Origin: Carnobacterium_A sp047553015
GTDB taxonomy: Bacteria; Bacillota; Bacilli; Lactobacillales; Carnobacteriaceae
Direction: 5' to 3'
Assembly: GCF_047553015.1 (NCBI RefSeq)
Contig: NZ_CP180212.1
Coordinates: forward strand, 558,001 to 622,000
DNA: 64,000 bases
In this document: positions 59,192-64,000 of the stretch, piece after piece
Layout of the letters: each line of letters opens with the position of its first letter
How positions within the stretch are numbered: the first letter of the stretch is position 1
Notes under the pieces: model-generated
The model's input: only the letters and a program-made list of their open reading frames with translations
Databases searched by the model: none
Told to the model about the DNA's origin: nothing
Made by a program: the position numbers and the translations under genes

Positions 59192-59232
59192 TAGGGCCTA
59201 TTAAAAATAGAAAAGTAAGAAAGGAAATAAGC

Positions 59233-61842
59233 ATGTCACAAAAAACAGAACATACACCTATGATGGTACAATATTTAGGAATTAAAAAACACTACCCAGA
59301 TGCGTTTTTATTTTATCGCTTAGGTGATTTCTATGAGATGTTTAACGAAGATGCGATAAAAGCTTCTCAACTATTAGAAGTTACACTGACTAGTCGTAAT
59401 CGCAATGCTGAGAACCCGATACCGATGTGCGGAGTACCTTATCATGCAGCCAGAGGATACATTGATGTGTTAATTGAAAAAGGATACAAGGTAGCCATCT
59501 GTGAGCAAGTAGAAGACCCTAAAACGGCTAAAGGGATGGTTAAACGCGAAGTTGTCCAATTGATTACACCTGGAACAGCTATAGAATCAAAAAATATGGA
59601 TGCAAAATCCAACAATTATTTAGCTGCATTATCTGTGACAGATACAAATCAGTTCAACCTTGCCTATGCTGATCTAAGCACAGGAGAATTGAAGGCGACT
59701 CAATTAATTTCTGTAGAAGAAGTGATTAATGAATTAAGTGGATTAAAGACAAAAGAAGTGGTTTTTGAAGAAGCAAAACAGGTAGAGTTACAAATAGAGT
59801 TACAAACTAAATTAGGTGTAATGATTTCCACACAGCAAAGTAGTGGAGAAAATGCGTCTTTATCTTATTTAACGACTGAAGTAGAGAATAAAGAAATTCT
59901 TTCAGCCATAAAAATATTAGTATCTTATTTAACTATCACGCAAAAAAGAAGTTTATCTCATTTACAAAAAGCAGAGGTTTACATCCCGGAACATTTTTTG
60001 AAAATGGATCACTATTCAAAACATAATTTAGAATTGGCCTCTTCTATTAGAACAGGTCAAAAAAAAGGAACGTTACTATGGCTTTTAGATGAAACAAAAA
60101 CAGCTATGGGCGGGCGGTTAATAAAGCAATGGATTGATCGTCCTCTAATACAAGAAAAACCTATAAAAGAACGTCAAGATGTGGTTGAAAGTTTAATCAA
60201 TCATTTCTTTGAGCGGACTGATTTAAACGAGGCCCTAACAAGAGTATATGATTTGGAACGTCTAGCTGGCAGAGTAGCTTTTGGAAATGTTAATGGCCGA
60301 GATTTGCTTCAATTAAAAACCTCTTTGTCACAAATACCACTTTTGAAACAAATTATTGCCTTACTAAACAAAGGTGAATGGGATAACTTAGTCACTTATC
60401 TAGATGATGTACCTGAAGTTGTGGATTTAATAGAGCGAGCAGTTCATGTAGATGCACCACTTTCGCTAAAAGATGGAAATGTTATTAAAGACGGATACGA
60501 TGAACAATTGGATCTTTACCGAGATGCTATGCGTAATGGTAAGCAATGGATTGCTCAACTAGAAGCGCAAGAGCGGCAAAAAACAGGAATAAGAACGTTA
60601 AAAATTGGATACAATCGTGTATTTGGTTATTACATTGAGATAACTAAATCTAATCTGGCTAACCTTCCTGAAGGACTCTATGAGCGCAAACAAACTCTGG
60701 CTAACGCAGAGCGATTCATTACTCCTGAATTAAAAGAAAAAGAGACATTGATTCTGGAAGCAGAAGAAAAGTCTTTAGCTTTAGAATATGAGTTATTTAC
60801 CAAAGTAAGAGATGAAGTTAAACAATACATTGATAGACTTCAATTATTGGCTAAGACGGTAGCGACGATTGATGTCCTACAAAGCTTTGCTACAATCAGT
60901 GAGAAATACCATTATGTGAGACCACTATTAACTTATGATAGTAGAGAACTGATACTGAAAGATGGTAGACACCCTGTTGTAGAGAAGGTATTGGGTCAAC
61001 AAACTTATGTACCCAATAGCGTTGAAATGGATGAGCAGACAGAGATCATGTTAATAACTGGACCAAACATGTCTGGCAAGAGCACCTACATGCGTCAGCT
61101 GGCCTTAACGGTCATTATGGCTCAAATGGGTTGCTTTGTTCCAGCACAATCAGCACAATTACCGATATTTGACCGGATTTTCACTCGGATTGGAGCAGCA
61201 GATGATTTAATCTCTGGCCAGAGTACATTTATGGTCGAAATGATAGAAGCCAATCAAGCGTTACGCCATGCGACTAAACACAGTTTAATTTTATTTGATG
61301 AAATCGGTAGAGGAACAGCAACATTCGACGGTATGGCTTTAGCGGAAGCGATTATCGAGTATATTCATAATCATGTACATGGAAAAACATTGTTCTCTAC
61401 TCATTATCATGAGTTAACGGTCTTAGATCAAGAGTTAAAAGGCTTAGTCAATACACATGTAGGAGCAATAGAAGAAGATGGCGAATTAATCTTTTTACAC
61501 AAGATGCTACCAGGAGCTGCTGATAAAAGTTATGGGATACATGTTGCTAAGTTAGCTGGGTTACCGACAGACTTATTAACCAGAGCAGCTACTATTTTAG
61601 AGCGGCTTGAAAAAAAAGAAGAATGGGTGTTAGAAGCAACCGTTCAAGAAACAAAAGAGACGAAAAACATCGTGTCTCAAAAAAATAAGACAGTAGAAAA
61701 AGACGAACAGCTTTCTTTATTTGGACTCGCAAACGAGAAAGAAGTTTCTATAGTAAAAGCGTTAGCTGAAATAAACGTATTAACGATCACTCCTTTAGAA
61801 GCTTTAACTATCTTAGATGAATTACAACGACAATTAAGCTAA
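59233..61842 (+). CDS. mutS: DNA mismatch repair protein MutS
   Basis: The 869-residue protein has the mismatch-binding FYE motif (RLGDFYEMF), the connector, lever and clamp domains, Walker A GPNMSGKSTYMRQ (about 613-625), DEIGRGTATFDGMALA (Walker B) and the STHYHELTVLD motif. It recognises mispairs and small loops and recruits MutL. The C-terminal stretch after about 800 is variable and charged, ending with a clamp-binding-like QLSLFG segment. It is 24 nt before mutL. Confidence 0.97.
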   Translation: MSQKTEHTPMMVQYLGIKKHYPDAFLFYRLGDFYEMFNEDAIKASQLLEVTLTSRNRNAENPIPMCGVPYHAARGYIDVLIEKGYKVAICEQVEDPKTAKGMVKREVVQLITPGTAIESKNMDAKSNNYLAALSVTDTNQFNLAYADLSTGELKATQLISVEEVINELSGLKTKEVVFEEAKQVELQIELQTKLGVMISTQQSSGENASLSYLTTEVENKEILSAIKILVSYLTITQKRSLSHLQKAEVYIPEHFLKMDHYSKHNLELASSIRTGQKKGTLLWLLDETKTAMGGRLIKQWIDRPLIQEKPIKERQDVVESLINHFFERTDLNEALTRVYDLERLAGRVAFGNVNGRDLLQLKTSLSQIPLLKQIIALLNKGEWDNLVTYLDDVPEVVDLIERAVHVDAPLSLKDGNVIKDGYDEQLDLYRDAMRNGKQWIAQLEAQERQKTGIRTLKIGYNRVFGYYIEITKSNLANLPEGLYERKQTLANAERFITPELKEKETLILEAEEKSLALEYELFTKVRDEVKQYIDRLQLLAKTVATIDVLQSFATISEKYHYVRPLLTYDSRELILKDGRHPVVEKVLGQQTYVPNSVEMDEQTEIMLITGPNMSGKSTYMRQLALTVIMAQMGCFVPAQSAQLPIFDRIFTRIGAADDLISGQSTFMVEMIEANQALRHATKHSLILFDEIGRGTATFDGMALAEAIIEYIHNHVHGKTLFSTHYHELTVLDQELKGLVNTHVGAIEEDGELIFLHKMLPGAADKSYGIHVAKLAGLPTDLLTRAATILERLEKKEEWVLEATVQETKETKNIVSQKNKTVEKDEQLSLFGLANEKEVSIVKALAEINVLTITPLEALTILDELQRQLS

Positions 61843-61866
61843 AAGAGACAGAAAGGAACAGAAAAA

Positions 61867-63822
61867 ATGGCAAAAATTCAAGAACTTTCTGAACTATTAA
61901 CAAATCAAATAGCGGCTGGAGAAGTAATTGAGCGACCTGCTTCAGTTGTGAAAGAGCTAATTGAAAATGCAATTGATGCCGGAAGTACGCAAATAGATAT
62001 TTTAATTGAAGAAGCTGGACTTAAAAAGATTAAACTTATCGATAACGGCGAAGGAATCCCTACACAAGAAGTAGTGAATGCTTTTAAACGACACGCGACA
62101 AGTAAAATTTATTCGCGAGATGATTTATTTAGAATTCGTACATTAGGATTTAGAGGAGAAGCTTTGCCAAGTATTGCTTCTATTTCTGAAGTCACACTAG
62201 AAACGTCAACTGGCGATCAAGAAGGAGTTTTTATTTATTTAAAAGGTGGTAGAGTAATAGAAAAACGTTCTGCTCAATCCAGGAAAGGAACGACCATAAC
62301 AGTAGAGAATTTATTTTTTAATACACCGGCACGATTGAAATACGTAAAAACCATTCAAACGGAACTTGCCAATATCACAGACATCGTCAATAGACTGGCG
62401 ATAAGCCATCCTGGGATTGCGTTTAGGTTGGTTCATGATGAAAATCAATTAATGAGAACTGCTGGCAATGGAGATTTAAAACAAACGTTAGCAGGAATCT
62501 ATGGTGTTACTCTAGCTAAAAAAATGAGAAAGATAGAAGGCAAGGATTTAGATTTTCAGATCAGCGGGTATATCTCATTACCGGAAACGACGAGAGCAAG
62601 TCGGAACTATCTTTCTATCATAATAAATGGACGTTACATTAAAAACTATTTATTAAACAAAGCGATTATCGCTGGCTATCATTCAAAACTCATGGTTGGT
62701 CGATTTCCGATCGCTGTCATCGAGATTACAGCAGATCCATTATTAATGGATGTGAATGTCCATCCAACTAAACAAGAAATAAGAATTAGTAAAGAAAAAG
62801 AATTGATGGTATTAATCGAATCTGCTATTTACCACTGTTTAAGCAAAGAACAGCTCATTCCTGAAGCGCTAAGTAATCTGACATTTAAAAAGAAAAGAGA
62901 TGTGATGGATCAGGCTACTGAACAAACAAAATTGGAATTTTCTAATCGTCCAGTAGAACAAGGGCAGTTAACTGAAAAAATAGTGTCCTACGATGACAGA
63001 TGGAATACACCAAAAGTAGTAGATCATGATAGCCAGAAAGCGACTGAAGTAAGTAAGGTAGATGTTGAAACTAGGATAAAAGAAGAGGTATTTGTCTTAA
63101 ATGAATCAGAAAATACACCTGTAAAAGATGAGAAAGCAAGGAATGTCTCATCGCCTGAACACCAGGTATCCTACTTTCGAACAGCTGAAAAATTAATGGA
63201 AGCCAATGAAAAATCTACTTCTCAAGACAGTCATTTGCCTACATTAGAATATATTGGTCAAATGCACGGGACCTATTTATTTGCTCAAAATGAGGAAGGG
63301 CTGTATATATTAGACCAACATGCAGCACAAGAAAGAATTAAATATGAATACTTTCGTGAAAAGATTGGTGAAGTAAGTACGGATTTACAAGAGCTTTTAG
63401 TTCCAATTATTTTAGATTATCCCAATAGTGATACCATCAAAATTAAAGAAAATCAGCAAGCTCTTGAAGATATTGGGGTTCATTTAGAACCATTCGGACA
63501 AAATAGTTTTTTATTAAGAAGCCATCCTATCTGGTTTGATAAAGGAGCAGAAGAACAAGTAGCTAAAGAGTTGGTTGATTTGTTGCTAGAAAAAGGGACA
63601 GTAAACGTAGCGAAGTTCCGCGAAGCTACAGCTATTATGATGAGTTGCAAAGGATCCATAAAGGCAAATCATCATTTAAATGACGCTGAAGCTCGTTCAT
63701 TATTAACTGATTTAGCTAAGGCTAAAAATCCTTATAATTGTCCTCATGGTCGACCTGTATTGATTCGTTTTACGAATAAGGATATGGAAAAAATGTTTAA
63801 ACGAATTCAAGATTCTCATTAA
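61867..63822 (+). CDS. mutL: DNA mismatch repair protein MutL
   Basis: The 651-residue protein has the GHKL ATPase motifs (ELIENAIDAGS, DNGEGIP, GFRGEALPSI), a long variable linker (about 340-445) and a C-terminal dimerisation domain with the endonuclease motif DQHAAQERIKYE and the late CPHGRP. The DQHA(X)2E(X)4E motif marks it as a nicking MutL, used in bacteria without MutH. It is cotranscribed with mutS. Confidence 0.97.
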   Translation: MAKIQELSELLTNQIAAGEVIERPASVVKELIENAIDAGSTQIDILIEEAGLKKIKLIDNGEGIPTQEVVNAFKRHATSKIYSRDDLFRIRTLGFRGEALPSIASISEVTLETSTGDQEGVFIYLKGGRVIEKRSAQSRKGTTITVENLFFNTPARLKYVKTIQTELANITDIVNRLAISHPGIAFRLVHDENQLMRTAGNGDLKQTLAGIYGVTLAKKMRKIEGKDLDFQISGYISLPETTRASRNYLSIIINGRYIKNYLLNKAIIAGYHSKLMVGRFPIAVIEITADPLLMDVNVHPTKQEIRISKEKELMVLIESAIYHCLSKEQLIPEALSNLTFKKKRDVMDQATEQTKLEFSNRPVEQGQLTEKIVSYDDRWNTPKVVDHDSQKATEVSKVDVETRIKEEVFVLNESENTPVKDEKARNVSSPEHQVSYFRTAEKLMEANEKSTSQDSHLPTLEYIGQMHGTYLFAQNEEGLYILDQHAAQERIKYEYFREKIGEVSTDLQELLVPIILDYPNSDTIKIKENQQALEDIGVHLEPFGQNSFLLRSHPIWFDKGAEEQVAKELVDLLLEKGTVNVAKFREATAIMMSCKGSIKANHHLNDAEARSLLTDLAKAKNPYNCPHGRPVLIRFTNKDMEKMFKRIQDSH

Positions 63823-63861
63823 GATGACAGGAACTAAAAAATCGTTGGAAAATTAAAAACA

Positions 63862-63912
63862 ACTCCTATTTTGTGTTTTATCTATCAAAACATAAAAATA
63901 GGAGTAGTTTCT
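63862..63912 (+). terminator. mutL terminator
   Basis: CTCCTATTTT (63863-63872) pairs with AAAATAGGAG (63895-63904), with an inner TGTTTT/AAAACA pair, followed by a modest T-rich tail. After this I see no gene to the window end. Confidence 0.75.
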
Positions 63913-64000
63913 TATTTAAATAAAAACCGTACTTTACTTCATAATGAATCGTTACTTTTTAATAATAAAATGAGTACTAGTCAGATAGTAAATAGATTAG

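Noticed and set aside
1..64000. CRISPR arrays, tRNA/rRNA genes, prophage or integrative-element att sites
   Set aside because: No regularly spaced repeats, no cloverleaf or rRNA sequence and no phage or integrase genes were found; the only mobile DNA recognised is the ISLre2 element.

Overview
The window is a stretch of low-GC Firmicutes chromosome. Gene content, gene order and regulatory sites point to a lactic acid bacterium of the Carnobacterium / Enterococcus / Lactobacillales type. The evidence is pepQ divergent from ccpA, ccpA next to a class A PBP gene, gnd followed by a LisRK/EtaRS-like two-component system, an ISLre2-family insertion sequence, and a Bacillus-like ymfF-ymfH-ymfI-rodZ-pgsA-cinA-recA-rny-ymdB-mutS-mutL block. 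The exact genus (Carnobacterium is my best guess) is inference. I see no prophage, CRISPR array, tRNA or rRNA. Nearly everything is core chromosome; the only clear mobile DNA is one IS.

Layout. 1-4.7 kb: the 5' part of pepQ, the carbon catabolite regulator ccpA with its own cre-like site, and a class A penicillin-binding protein with a charged Ala/Lys/Glu/Asp tail. 4.7-7.9 kb: a TrpXYZ-type ABC importer behind a long structured attenuator leader that may encode a short Tyr/Phe-rich leader peptide. 7.9-12.5 kb: trhO (tRNA U34 hydroxylation), a secreted NlpC/P60 peptidoglycan hydrolase with a WalR-like box, and pepF. 12.6-15.2 kb: an M-box magnesium riboswitch controlling mgtE, then a VanZ-like gene. 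15.2-20.3 kb: yebC and a complete seven-gene comG operon for the DNA-uptake pseudopilus. 20.7-30 kb: a housekeeping run pepP-efp-yqhY-nusB, folD-xseA-xseB-ispA-tlyA, then argR (two ARG boxes) and recN. 30-37.2 kb: a DUF4044 microprotein, corA, gnd, a two-component system, yidC, acylphosphatase and a DUF1033 gene. 37.2-43.5 kb: topB, an intact ISLre2-family IS inserted in the end of the topB terminator with a 9-bp target duplication, and ftsK. 43.5-48.6 kb: a BmpA-NupABC-type nucleoside importer behind a large palindrome. 48.7-53.7 kb: ymfF, ymfH, ymfI, rodZ, pgsA. 53.8-64 kb: cinA, recA (SOS-like box), rny (palindrome inside the promoter spacer), ymdB, mutS and mutL.

How the genes connect. 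Envelope growth is represented by the class A PBP, the NlpC/P60 hydrolase, YidC, RodZ, PgsA and FtsK. DNA uptake and repair are represented by comG, recA, recN, mutSL, xseAB, cinA and topB. EF-P (efp, 21.9 kb) and the reductase that completes its modification in B. subtilis (ymfI, 51.3 kb) are both present. Magnesium uptake is covered by riboswitch-controlled MgtE and by a CorA with no visible riboswitch.

The least ordinary signals are the attenuator before trpXYZ, the palindromes before bmpA and rny, and the clean IS insertion at the topB terminator. I do not see an obvious wholly new multi-gene system here.
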